Source: JBMOGA01 sp049318625 | GTDB taxonomy: Bacteria; Pseudomonadota; Alphaproteobacteria; Rhizobiales; Hyphomicrobiaceae | Reading direction: 5' to 3' | DNA length: 28,667 bases | Assembly: GCA_049318625.1 (NCBI GenBank) | Contig: JBMOGA010000051.1 | Coordinates: 1-28,667 of the forward strand | In this document: positions 7,925 to 17,523 of the stretch, piece after piece | Layout of the letters: each line of letters begins with the position of its first letter | Position numbering within the stretch: position 1 is the stretch's first letter | Program-made: the position numbers and the translations under genes | The notes under the pieces: model-generated | Told to the model about the DNA's origin: nothing | Seen by the model: the letters and a program-made list of their open reading frames with translations, nothing else | Database searches by the model: none

Positions 7925-9123
7925 GACGTGCCCCCGTGGGCCGCCGCCGGATTACCGCGCCAGCGCGCGGTCGCCCACTGCCAGAGATCCTCGATCGCAA
8001 GCGAAATCCGACCCTGCAGCGAAGGTCCGATCCGGGGGCGCGCATGCCGTTGTATGGCAAGGATGGAGAACATAATGGCCAGCAACGGAATGGCGTACAA
8101 TATGGGAACGAACTTGCCGCTCATGACCGCCAGATTGTTGGCGGCGAAGCCGAGCAACCGGATCAAGGTCGCGACGGCGAAACCCGATAGGATGGGCTCC
8201 AGACGGTTCTGGCGGGTCGACTGCGCCTGGCCCACGTAGGCGAGGGCAATCATCACGAAGGCGATCGGGTAGAGCGGGTTAGCAAATCGCTCATGCAACT
8301 CGGCCCGAAAGTGCCCTGGCTGGTTCTTGAAGTCCGGATCGTCCGCTGCCGGCCACGCGAGCTCGGTGAAGTAGCGTTCCCGCGGTCGCAGCTCGACGAC
8401 CTCACTCTTCTTCTCAAAACGCTCCAGATCCACGGCATAGGTATCGAAGCGCACGAGCTCGGCCGGGGCAGTTGGCGAGCTCCGCCGCAGCACATGCCCC
8501 TCCTGCATGACCATGAACGCGCTCCCGCCCTGTTTCACGATCTGCGCGCGCTCGGCGAGGTAGGTCGTGATCTGCTTGGCATCCCGCGCGTCGTGCACGA
8601 GCAGGCCCTGCAAAACACCTTCGAAAGTCCGGTCCCGAATGTGGAACGTGAGCCCGCCCTCCGGCGAAGAGAACCGACCCGGCTGCACAACCTGGCCGAT
8701 CAAATCGGCGCGCACCTGGATGATCGACGCGCGCAACTCCCGCAGGCTCCAGGGCATCAACACGTGATTGGCGAACAACAGCGCGACGGTCATCATCAGC
8801 CCGAGCAGTACGAGCGGCCGCGCCACGGTCCAGACCGGTGCCCCAGCTGCGGTCAGGACGATCAGCTCGCTGTCACCGTTCAACCGGTTGAGCGTGTGGA
8901 TCGCTGCGATCAGCAGCGCCACCGGCGCAATCAGCGCCATCAGATTGGGCACCGCCAGCGTCGTCATCTTAAGGAACATCAGCGTGTCCTGACCCTGCGA
9001 GGTCACGACATTGAGCTGGCGCAGCGCCACCGCCACCCAAGTCACCCCGGTCAACGACAGCAGAATGAGCGACGTCGCACCGAATGCTTGCCGGAACACA
9101 TAGCGGGCGAAGGTCTTCATCAT
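7921..9123 (-). CDS. lptF: LPS export ABC transporter permease LptF
   Basis: Partner of LptG in the LptB2FG transporter. The protein begins MMKTFARYVFRQ and has the same architecture as LptG: N-terminal membrane helices (TSLILLSLTGVTWVAVAL, then LMALIAPVALLIAAIHTL, then VLLGLMMTVALLFA), a central periplasmic domain, and C-terminal helices. The coupling motif LNGDSELIVLTAAGAP follows the second helix. The reading frame stays open to a GTG at 9222, but those 33 extra codons give a Gly/Pro/Arg-rich peptide unlike the family, so I start at ATG 9123 (ATG 9120 is equally possible). No strong ribosome-binding site is visible. It is the first gene of the minus-strand array and diverges from pepA. Confidence 0.93.
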   Translation of the reverse strand: MMKTFARYVFRQAFGATSLILLSLTGVTWVAVALRQLNVVTSQGQDTLMFLKMTTLAVPNLMALIAPVALLIAAIHTLNRLNGDSELIVLTAAGAPVWTVARPLVLLGLMMTVALLFANHVLMPWSLRELRASIIQVRADLIGQVVQPGRFSSPEGGLTFHIRDRTFEGVLQGLLVHDARDAKQITTYLAERAQIVKQGGSAFMVMQEGHVLRRSSPTAPAELVRFDTYAVDLERFEKKSEVVELRPRERYFTELAWPAADDPDFKNQPGHFRAELHERFANPLYPIAFVMIALAYVGQAQSTRQNRLEPILSGFAVATLIRLLGFAANNLAVMSGKFVPILYAIPLLAIMFSILAIQRHARPRIGPSLQGRISLAIEDLWQWATARWRGNPAAAHGGTS

Positions 9124-9286
9124 GCGGGGATAGGGTCCGTGCTGGCCTCCGCCGGTCCCATAGCACGGTGGCGGAAATCGGGCTCGGGCTTTCGCGGAGC
9201 CGACCTTTCCCAGTGCCACCACAGGTCTTGGCGCCGCGACGGTCAGCGGCTAAGGTTCGCAATCCCCGCTTCGCCCCGGAGCCAAG

Positions 9287-9303
9287 GATCCCGTGTCGGG
9301 ATC
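9287..9303. repeat. Interrupted palindrome in the lptF-pepA divergent region
   Basis: GATCCCG-TGT-CGGGATC: perfect seven-base arms around a three-base centre. It sits 75 bases upstream of the pepA ATG in the 254-base region (9124-9377) shared by the two divergent genes. It could be an operator or a leader hairpin. The rest of the region has no promoter I can call with confidence; a looser TCCGCC/GGCGGA inverted pair lies nearer lptF. Confidence 0.35.
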
Positions 9304-9377
9304 TGTGAGCCCTGCCAAGGCCTGCCGCTCTGGCTCTGTGGAGCGCGTGCCGGACCACTACCCAAGAAAGGGAGCCT

Positions 9378-10934
<1,557 letters not shown>

Positions 10935-10989
10935 AGTCGCGCGCGAACCTGGCCGGCGCGGAGGTAACACGCCGCCCGGTTTCGCCTCC

Positions 10990-11018
10990 TCGACATTATT
11001 TTCCATAATATATATTAT
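10990..11018 (+). promoter_or_regulatory. Candidate mazG promoter
   Basis: TCGACA at 10990-10995 (five of six matches to TTGACA), a 17-base spacer, and TATTAT at 11013-11018 (five of six to TATAAT). It lies in a sharply AT-rich patch in an otherwise GC-rich window and points at mazG. Transcription would start near 11025, giving a leader of about 44 bases to the preferred mazG start. The -10 box and part of the spacer are covered by a perfect palindrome. Confidence 0.55.
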
Positions 11019-11019
11019 G
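11004..11019. repeat. Perfect 16-bp AT-rich palindrome, possible operator
   Basis: CATAATATATATTATG reads identically on both strands. It overlaps the candidate mazG -10 box, the position expected for a repressor operator. The flanking bases do not extend the symmetry. No regulator gene is adjacent. Confidence 0.5.
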
Positions 11020-11068
11020 CGAACGCTAGATGGTGCCATGCGCACCCAGCCCACGGCAGCCCATCCCC

Positions 11069-11953
11069 ATGAGTGACGGCACCAGCGCCCCGACCCGCAA
11101 GAGCATCGCCGACCTCGTGGCCGTGATGGCCGCTCTGCGCACCCCGGTCACCGGCTGCCCCTGGGACCTCGAGCAGACCTTCCAAACCATCGCCCCCTAC
11201 ACAATCGAGGAAGCCTACGAGGTTGCCGACGCCATCGCGCGTGGCGATATGGTCGACCTCGCGGAAGAGCTGGGCGACCTCCTTCTCCAGGTCGTCTACC
11301 ACGCTCGCATTGCCGAGGAGGCCGGCGTCTTCACCCTTGAGCATGTTGCCGATGGGATCACCCGCAAGATGATCCGCCGACATCCGCACGTCTTTGGCGA
11401 CGAGGCGACCCGCTCGGCCGGTGCCGCCAAGGGCTTCTGGGAGCGAATCAAAGCCGAGGAGAAAGCGGAGCGCAGGGACGCGCGGCAACGCCAGGGTCTG
11501 GCCGAGCCCCCCGACGCCGCTGGTGTCTTGGCAGGCGTGCCCCCGACGATGCCGGCCCTCACCCGCGCCGTGAAGTTGCAGGACAAGGCCGCCCGCGTCG
11601 GCTTCGACTGGCCCGACCTCACCCCGGTCCTCGCCAAGCTGCGCGAGGAACTGTCGGAACTCGAGGCGGCCCGGGCCTCGGGCGATCAGGCGCACGTCGA
11701 GGAGGAACTCGGCGATCTGCTGTTCGTCGTAGCCAACGTCGCCCGTCATCTCGCCGTCGATCCGGAAGCGGGGTTGCGCCGGGCCAACGACAAGTTCACC
11801 CGGCGGTTCCGGCGGATCGAGGAGAAGCTGGCCGCGCTTGGCCGCACGCCCGCCGACTCGAACCTCGAGGAGATGGACCGCTTCTGGAACGAGGCAAAGG
11901 CCGAGGAGAAAGCCGCGCCTACCGCGCCGAGAACTCGAGACCCGCCCGTTTGA
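11069..11953 (+). CDS. mazG: Nucleoside triphosphate pyrophosphohydrolase MazG
   Basis: MazG hydrolyses (d)NTPs to monophosphates and pyrophosphate and is tied to nucleotide-pool cleaning and the stringent response. The 294-residue protein has two all-alpha MazG domains. The first contains TGCPWDLEQTF (about 28-38) with the metal-binding acidic pairs EEAYE (47-51) and EELGD (66-70). The second contains KLREELSELE and VEEELGDLLF. A charged linker joins them. I start at ATG 11069 (MSDGTSAPTRKS); an in-frame ATG at 11030 adds 13 residues and would be almost leaderless from the candidate promoter. Neither has a clear ribosome-binding site. The last 35 bases overlap the 3' end of convergent hflX. 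Confidence 0.94.
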   Translation: MSDGTSAPTRKSIADLVAVMAALRTPVTGCPWDLEQTFQTIAPYTIEEAYEVADAIARGDMVDLAEELGDLLLQVVYHARIAEEAGVFTLEHVADGITRKMIRRHPHVFGDEATRSAGAAKGFWERIKAEEKAERRDARQRQGLAEPPDAAGVLAGVPPTMPALTRAVKLQDKAARVGFDWPDLTPVLAKLREELSELEAARASGDQAHVEEELGDLLFVVANVARHLAVDPEAGLRRANDKFTRRFRRIEEKLAALGRTPADSNLEEMDRFWNEAKAEEKAAPTAPRTRDPPV

Positions 11954-13214
11954 GCTGACCTTCCAGGCGCGGCTTCTTGGCCGCCGAGATACGCACCTCG
12001 AGCCTCAGCTCGCCCGTGTCCTCGGCGGCGCGAGACAGCACCTCGGTATTCTCGTGCAGCCAGTTGAGCAGTTGCCCCGCCGCCGCCGGGACCACCAGAC
12101 GCACGACGGCGTCTGCCGCACCGAGCCGCGTATCGATATCGGCAAGCAGCCCGTCTATACCTTCTCCGGTCACCGCGGAGACCATCACCGGCGGCACCTC
12201 CTGGCGCCGTGCCAGACTGTCGAGCCGGTCGCGGTCGTCGACACGATCGATCTTGTTCCACACCTCGAGGATGCGCTGATGATCGGCCCCCTCCCCGACC
12301 CCGAGCTCGGCCAGAACCCCCTCAACGTCGGCGCGCTGAGCCGCCGTCTCCGCGTGCGAGATGTCGCGCACGTGCAGAACCAGATCGGCGGAGATCACCT
12401 CCTCGAGCGTGGCGCGGAACGCAGCGACGAGCGTGGTCGGCAGATCGGAGATGAAACCGACGGTGTCGGATAGGATGATCCGCCGCCCGCCCGGCAAGCG
12501 GACCTCACGCATGGTCGGGTCGAGGGTCGCGAACACCTGATCAACGGCCAGCACCCCGGCGCCGGTGATCCGGTTGAACAGCGTCGACTTGCCGGCATTT
12601 GTGTAACCCACGATGGCGACCACCGGATAGGGCACCCGCTGGCGCCCGCGCCGATGCAGGTCGCGGGTGCGAACCACCACGTCGAGTTCCGTACGGATCT
12701 TGTCGATGCGCTCCTGGATCAGTCGCCGATCGGTCTCGATCTGCGTCTCGCCGGGCCCGCCGAGGAACCCGAAGCCGCCGCGCTGGCGCTCGAGATGGGT
12801 CCAACTCCGCACGAGCCGGCTCTTCTGATAGTTGAGGTGCGCCAGTTCGACCTGGAGCCGGCCCTCGCGTGTGCGCGCCCGCCGCCCGAAGATCTCAAGA
12901 ATGAGCCCGGTCCGGTCCAGAACCTTGGTGTTCCAGGCCCGCTCCAGATTCCGCTGCTGGATCGGACTGACCGCATGATCGATGATGACGAGGCCGATCT
13001 CATGCGCTTCGACGACGGCCGCGAGTTCCTCGACCTTGCCGCTGCCGAACAGCGTCGATGGCCGCGGATCGCCGACCGGCACCAGCAGACCATCCACCAC
13101 AGCGAGATCGATGGCCCCGGCCAGACCGACGGACTCCGCCAGACGATCTTCGGGAGAGTGCACCTCGCCACCGGCCACTGTCCGCCGCGCCCGACCGAGA
13201 ACCGGCACCAGCAC
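11919..13214 (-). CDS. hflX: Ribosome-associated GTPase HflX
   Basis: HflX is a GTPase that binds the 50S subunit and rescues or splits stalled ribosomes. Numbered from GTG 13214 (431 aa), it has the N-terminal HflX domain with DPRPSTLFGSGK (49-60) and the Gly-rich FLGGPGETQIETDRR (150-164). The G domain follows, with G1 GYTNAGKS (203-210), G3 DTVG (250-253) and G4 NKID (320-323), and then a C-terminal domain. GTG 13214 is the most upstream canonical start, but it falls inside the conserved first beta strand (ALVLVPVL). The frame stays open and strongly GC3-biased upstream to an ATT codon at 13308-13310, four bases after the hfq stop, so the true protein may be about 32 residues longer. It ends inside mazG. 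Confidence 0.94.
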   Translation of the reverse strand: MLVPVLGRARRTVAGGEVHSPEDRLAESVGLAGAIDLAVVDGLLVPVGDPRPSTLFGSGKVEELAAVVEAHEIGLVIIDHAVSPIQQRNLERAWNTKVLDRTGLILEIFGRRARTREGRLQVELAHLNYQKSRLVRSWTHLERQRGGFGFLGGPGETQIETDRRLIQERIDKIRTELDVVVRTRDLHRRGRQRVPYPVVAIVGYTNAGKSTLFNRITGAGVLAVDQVFATLDPTMREVRLPGGRRIILSDTVGFISDLPTTLVAAFRATLEEVISADLVLHVRDISHAETAAQRADVEGVLAELGVGEGADHQRILEVWNKIDRVDDRDRLDSLARRQEVPPVMVSAVTGEGIDGLLADIDTRLGAADAVVRLVVPAAAGQLLNWLHENTEVLSRAAEDTGELRLEVRISAAKKPRLEGQLKRAGLEFSAR

Positions 13215-13314
13215 CAGCGCGCGGGTCGCATCACGCTTGCCGCCGCCGCTCCCGATCTCGGGTATCGTCGGCCCCTGCCCCGCCGTGTGCTCGCCCGTCT
13301 TGTCGCTAATCGCG

Positions 13315-13566
13315 CTAACCCTGTGGTTCGGTGGTGGGCTCCCCGTCCATCAGATGGACCGGCTGGCCCGGCATGATGGTGGATATGGCGTGCTTGTAGA
13401 CGAGTTGCGAGTGGCCATCCCGCCGAAGCAGCACGCAGAAATTATCGAACCACGTCACGATACCCTGAAGTTTGACACCGTTGACGAGGAAGATCGTGAG
13501 AGGAGTCTTGTTCTTGCGGACATGATTGAGAAACGTGTCCTGCAGGCTTTGTGCGCGCTCCGCCAT
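13315..13566 (-). CDS. hfq: RNA chaperone Hfq
   Basis: Hfq forms a hexameric ring that pairs small RNAs with mRNAs and controls their stability and translation. The 83-residue protein matches the short alphaproteobacterial form: the Q8-type proximal-face residues in QSLQDTFLN, the Sm1 motif around VNGVKLQGIVTWFDNFCVLLR, and the Sm2 YKHAISTI. The C-terminal tail after the core is very short (MDGEPTTEPQG). The ATG at 13566 is the family start. No Shine-Dalgarno sequence is present; instead two runs of seven adenines precede the start. It lies between dat and hflX, the usual hfq-hflX pairing. Confidence 0.97.
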   Translation of the reverse strand: MAERAQSLQDTFLNHVRKNKTPLTIFLVNGVKLQGIVTWFDNFCVLLRRDGHSQLVYKHAISTIMPGQPVHLMDGEPTTEPQG

Positions 13567-13590
13567 CTTTTTTTACCGTTTTTTTCCGTG
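13567..13590 (-). promoter_or_regulatory. A-rich leader immediately upstream of hfq
   Basis: On the minus strand the bases before the hfq ATG read CACGG-A7-CGGT-A7-G. There is no purine-rich anti-16S match at the normal distance. A-rich stretches are what the distal face of Hfq binds, and Hfq represses its own mRNA in other bacteria, so autoregulation is a reasonable inference. The remaining dat-hfq spacer (13591-13739) shows no clear promoter or terminator. Confidence 0.4.
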
Positions 13591-13739
13591 TCGTTGATTG
13601 TCGTTCGACGAGTGTGCGCCGGCCACCCCCCAGCGGAACGGCCGGACGTTCGGCAACATCACTGCATGCGCAGCGCACAGCATACCCGGTTTGCAGAAAG
13701 AAAGAAGCCTCTCCGCGCGGGCGCCCCACCTACCCTCAC

Positions 13740-14591
13740 TCAGGGTAAAGCAATCTCCGCGACATCGTGGAAAGTTTGGCGCAAGCGCAGCGCCACGGGA
13801 CCCGGCTCGCCGCCGCCGATGGCGACCCCGTCGATTCGCACCACCGGCATGACGATGTTGCTCGCCGACGTGATGAACGCCTCGCGCGCCGCATGCGCTT
13901 CGGCGACCGTGAACGCGCGCTCGACCACACTCACGCCGAGTGACCGCGCCACATCTTCCAGCGTGGTCCGCGTCACCCCCCGCAGGATCGTGGTGTCGGC
14001 CGGGCGCGTCACCAGCAAGCCGTCCGCGGTGACGATCCAGGCATTGCTGGACGCGCCCTCTGTGACGAGCCCGTCTTCGTCGACGAACCACGCCTCGCGG
14101 GCGCCCGCCGCCCGCGCCGTTTCCTTGGCGAGCACCGCCGGCAACAGCATCACCGTCTTGATGTCGCAGCGCCCCCACCGCATCTCCGGCGCGGTGACGA
14201 CCCCGATCCCCCGCGTCGGACCCGCCATGCGCGCCGGCCGCGCGACGCAGACCACCGTTTGCGACACGTCCTCGGAGGGGAACAGGAAGTCTCGCGGCGC
14301 GGCGCCGCGCGTCACCTGCAGATAAACCGTGCCGGAGCGGACGCGGTTCCGCCGGATCGTCTCGCGCAACACCACGCCGAGCGCCCAACGCGTCATCGGC
14401 ATCGCCATGCCGAGTTCGCCGAGCGACCGCTCCAGGCGCGCCAGATGCCGCGTTTCATCGACCAGACGGCCGCCGCGCACCTCGCAGACCTCGTACACCG
14501 CGTCGGCGAACTGGAAGCCCCGATCCTCGGCATGCACGGCGGCGTCCCGCCACGGCACGAAGCGGCCATTGACATAGACGACACGCGCCAT
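13740..14591 (-). CDS. dat: Class IV PLP aminotransferase, probably D-amino-acid aminotransferase
   Basis: Probable D-amino-acid transaminase, interconverting D-alanine and D-glutamate with their keto acids. The 283-residue protein has the fold-type IV layout. N-terminal VYVNGRFVPWRDAAVHAEDRGFQF leads to the small domain; K145 in CDIKTVMLLP is the expected PLP lysine, at the same number as in the Bacillus enzyme. E178 in VTEGASSNAW is the expected cofactor-nitrogen contact, and TILRGVTR (201-208) binds the phosphate. Branched-chain aminotransferase or aminodeoxychorismate lyase are alternatives within the same fold, but length and motifs favour DAAT. AGGAG about ten bases upstream supports ATG 14591. 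It follows trkA by 25 bases and precedes hfq. Confidence 0.88.
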   Translation of the reverse strand: MARVVYVNGRFVPWRDAAVHAEDRGFQFADAVYEVCEVRGGRLVDETRHLARLERSLGELGMAMPMTRWALGVVLRETIRRNRVRSGTVYLQVTRGAAPRDFLFPSEDVSQTVVCVARPARMAGPTRGIGVVTAPEMRWGRCDIKTVMLLPAVLAKETARAAGAREAWFVDEDGLVTEGASSNAWIVTADGLLVTRPADTTILRGVTRTTLEDVARSLGVSVVERAFTVAEAHAAREAFITSASNIVMPVVRIDGVAIGGGEPGPVALRLRQTFHDVAEIALP

Positions 14592-14616
14592 CGGGTCGAA
14601 GCTCCTGGCTGGTGGA

Positions 14617-15993
14617 TCAGAAATACTCGGGCGTCACGCGGAAGATCTGCTCGACCTCGCGCACGTGATCGGCCCGCGAGAACAGAACGACCCGATCCTT
14701 GGCCACGAATTCTGTGTCGCCGTTGACCATCATCAGTTTGCCGCCTCGCAACACCGCCCCGAACCGGATGCCCTTGCCCAACCCGAGATGGCGCACCGGA
14801 CGGCCGATGACGGCCGCCGTTTCCAGCACATCGACCTCGAGCACTTCGCCGGCGCCGTTGTGGATGGAGTGCACGCCCCGCACACGCCCCCGGCGCACGA
14901 ACTGCAGGATGCGCGATACCGTCACGGCGCGCGGATTGATCTCGGCATCGAGACCGAACGAGCGAACCATCGTGTTGTATCCGGGACTATTGACCAGACA
15001 CAGGCTCGCCTGCGCCCCGAGCTGCTTGGCCAGCACCGAGGTCAGGATGTTCGCCTGATCGTCGTTGGTCAGCGCGACGAACGCATCCGCGCTCGGCACC
15101 TCCGCCTCCCGCAGCAGATCCTCCGACAGCGCATTGCCGTGCAGCACCACGGTCCGGTTGAGCCGGTCGGCAATCTCCACGGCCCGCGCCCGGCTCGCCT
15201 CGATCACCTTGATCCGCAAGTGCGAAGGCTTGGTCTCGAGTTCGCGTGCGACGAACAAACCGATGTTGCCGCCGCCCGCGATCACGATGCGGCGCGCCTG
15301 CGGTTCGTCGTGGCCGAAGATCTTCAGGATCCGGCTCACCTGCGCACCATCGGCGATCACGTAGGCATCGTCGCCGACCAGCAGTTGGTCGGTCGCCTCG
15401 GGCATGAACAGGGCACCATTGCGCACCACCGCCGCGATGATCGCAGGCAGATCCGGAAACAGCGTCGAGAGCCGGTTGATCGGTGTGTCGACCACCGGAC
15501 AGTTCGGCCCGCAGTTGATGCCGAGCAGCAGCGCCCGGCGATCGGCGAACGAAATCGTCTCGAAGGCGCCCGGCACCTCGAGACGGCGCAGCACGCTCTT
15601 GGCAACCTCCATCTCCGGCGAGATGATCGCGTCGATCGCCATGTGCTTGCGCCCGAACAGCTGCGCGCTGTCGCCCGCCAGATAAGCCTGCGAACGCACG
15701 CGCGCGATCTTGGTCGGAACGTCGAAAAGCGTGTGCGCCACCTGGCAGGCGACCATGTTGATCTCGTCGTGCAGCGTCACAGCGATCAGCATGTCGGCCT
15801 CGCGCGCGCCCGCCCGCTCGAGCACGTCGGGATGGGCACCGTGGCCACGGAACGCCCGCACGTCGAGCGTATCGTTGACCCGCTGGACGAGGTCCTCGCG
15901 GGGCTCGATCATGGTGACGGAATTGCCTTCGCTGGCGAGGCGCTCGGCAATCCCGACACCAACCTGTCCCGCTCCGCAGATGATGACTTTCAT
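14617..15993 (-). CDS. trkA: Trk potassium-uptake regulatory protein TrkA
   Basis: Peripheral cytoplasmic subunit that binds NAD(H)/nucleotides and gates the TrkH/TrkG potassium channel. The 458-residue protein is a tandem RCK protein. The first Rossmann domain begins MKVIICGAGQVG, is followed by a TrkA_C domain, and then a second Rossmann domain with RRIVIAGGGNIG and a final TrkA_C domain ending near VREVEQIFRV. I start at ATG 15993; a GTG two codons upstream (15999) is possible but adds only two residues. The transporter itself is not here. The gene follows ntrX by 66 bases. Confidence 0.95.
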   Translation of the reverse strand: MKVIICGAGQVGVGIAERLASEGNSVTMIEPREDLVQRVNDTLDVRAFRGHGAHPDVLERAGAREADMLIAVTLHDEINMVACQVAHTLFDVPTKIARVRSQAYLAGDSAQLFGRKHMAIDAIISPEMEVAKSVLRRLEVPGAFETISFADRRALLLGINCGPNCPVVDTPINRLSTLFPDLPAIIAAVVRNGALFMPEATDQLLVGDDAYVIADGAQVSRILKIFGHDEPQARRIVIAGGGNIGLFVARELETKPSHLRIKVIEASRARAVEIADRLNRTVVLHGNALSEDLLREAEVPSADAFVALTNDDQANILTSVLAKQLGAQASLCLVNSPGYNTMVRSFGLDAEINPRAVTVSRILQFVRRGRVRGVHSIHNGAGEVLEVDVLETAAVIGRPVRHLGLGKGIRFGAVLRGGKLMMVNGDTEFVAKDRVVLFSRADHVREVEQIFRVTPEYF

Positions 15994-16023
15994 GGGCACC
16001 GTTTCGCCAAGAGGCCCGGAATT

Positions 16024-16045
16024 GGACCACGTCCGACCGCGGTCC
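16024..16045 (-). other. Possible hairpin between ntrX and trkA
   Basis: On the minus strand GGACCGC and GTGGTCC can pair (seven base pairs including one G-U) around an eight-base loop. No T-run follows, so it is not a typical intrinsic terminator. It might slow transcription or protect the ntrX mRNA end. It contains a GACCGCGGTC self-palindrome. Confidence 0.25.
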
Positions 16046-16059
16046 TTCTTACGCTGACC

Positions 16060-17451
<1,392 letters not shown>

Positions 17452-17523
17452 CTGTCGCTCCCAGTGCTCTCGTCGGTACGTTGTCGTTCGTATTCGTTCG
17501 TCCCGGGTGGCAAATCCACCCGT

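Noticed and set aside
9124..9222. 33-codon N-terminal extension of lptF from GTG 9222
   Set aside because: The peptide is Gly/Pro/Arg-rich and hydrophilic, unlike LptF, whose N-terminus begins at the MMKTFARY segment.
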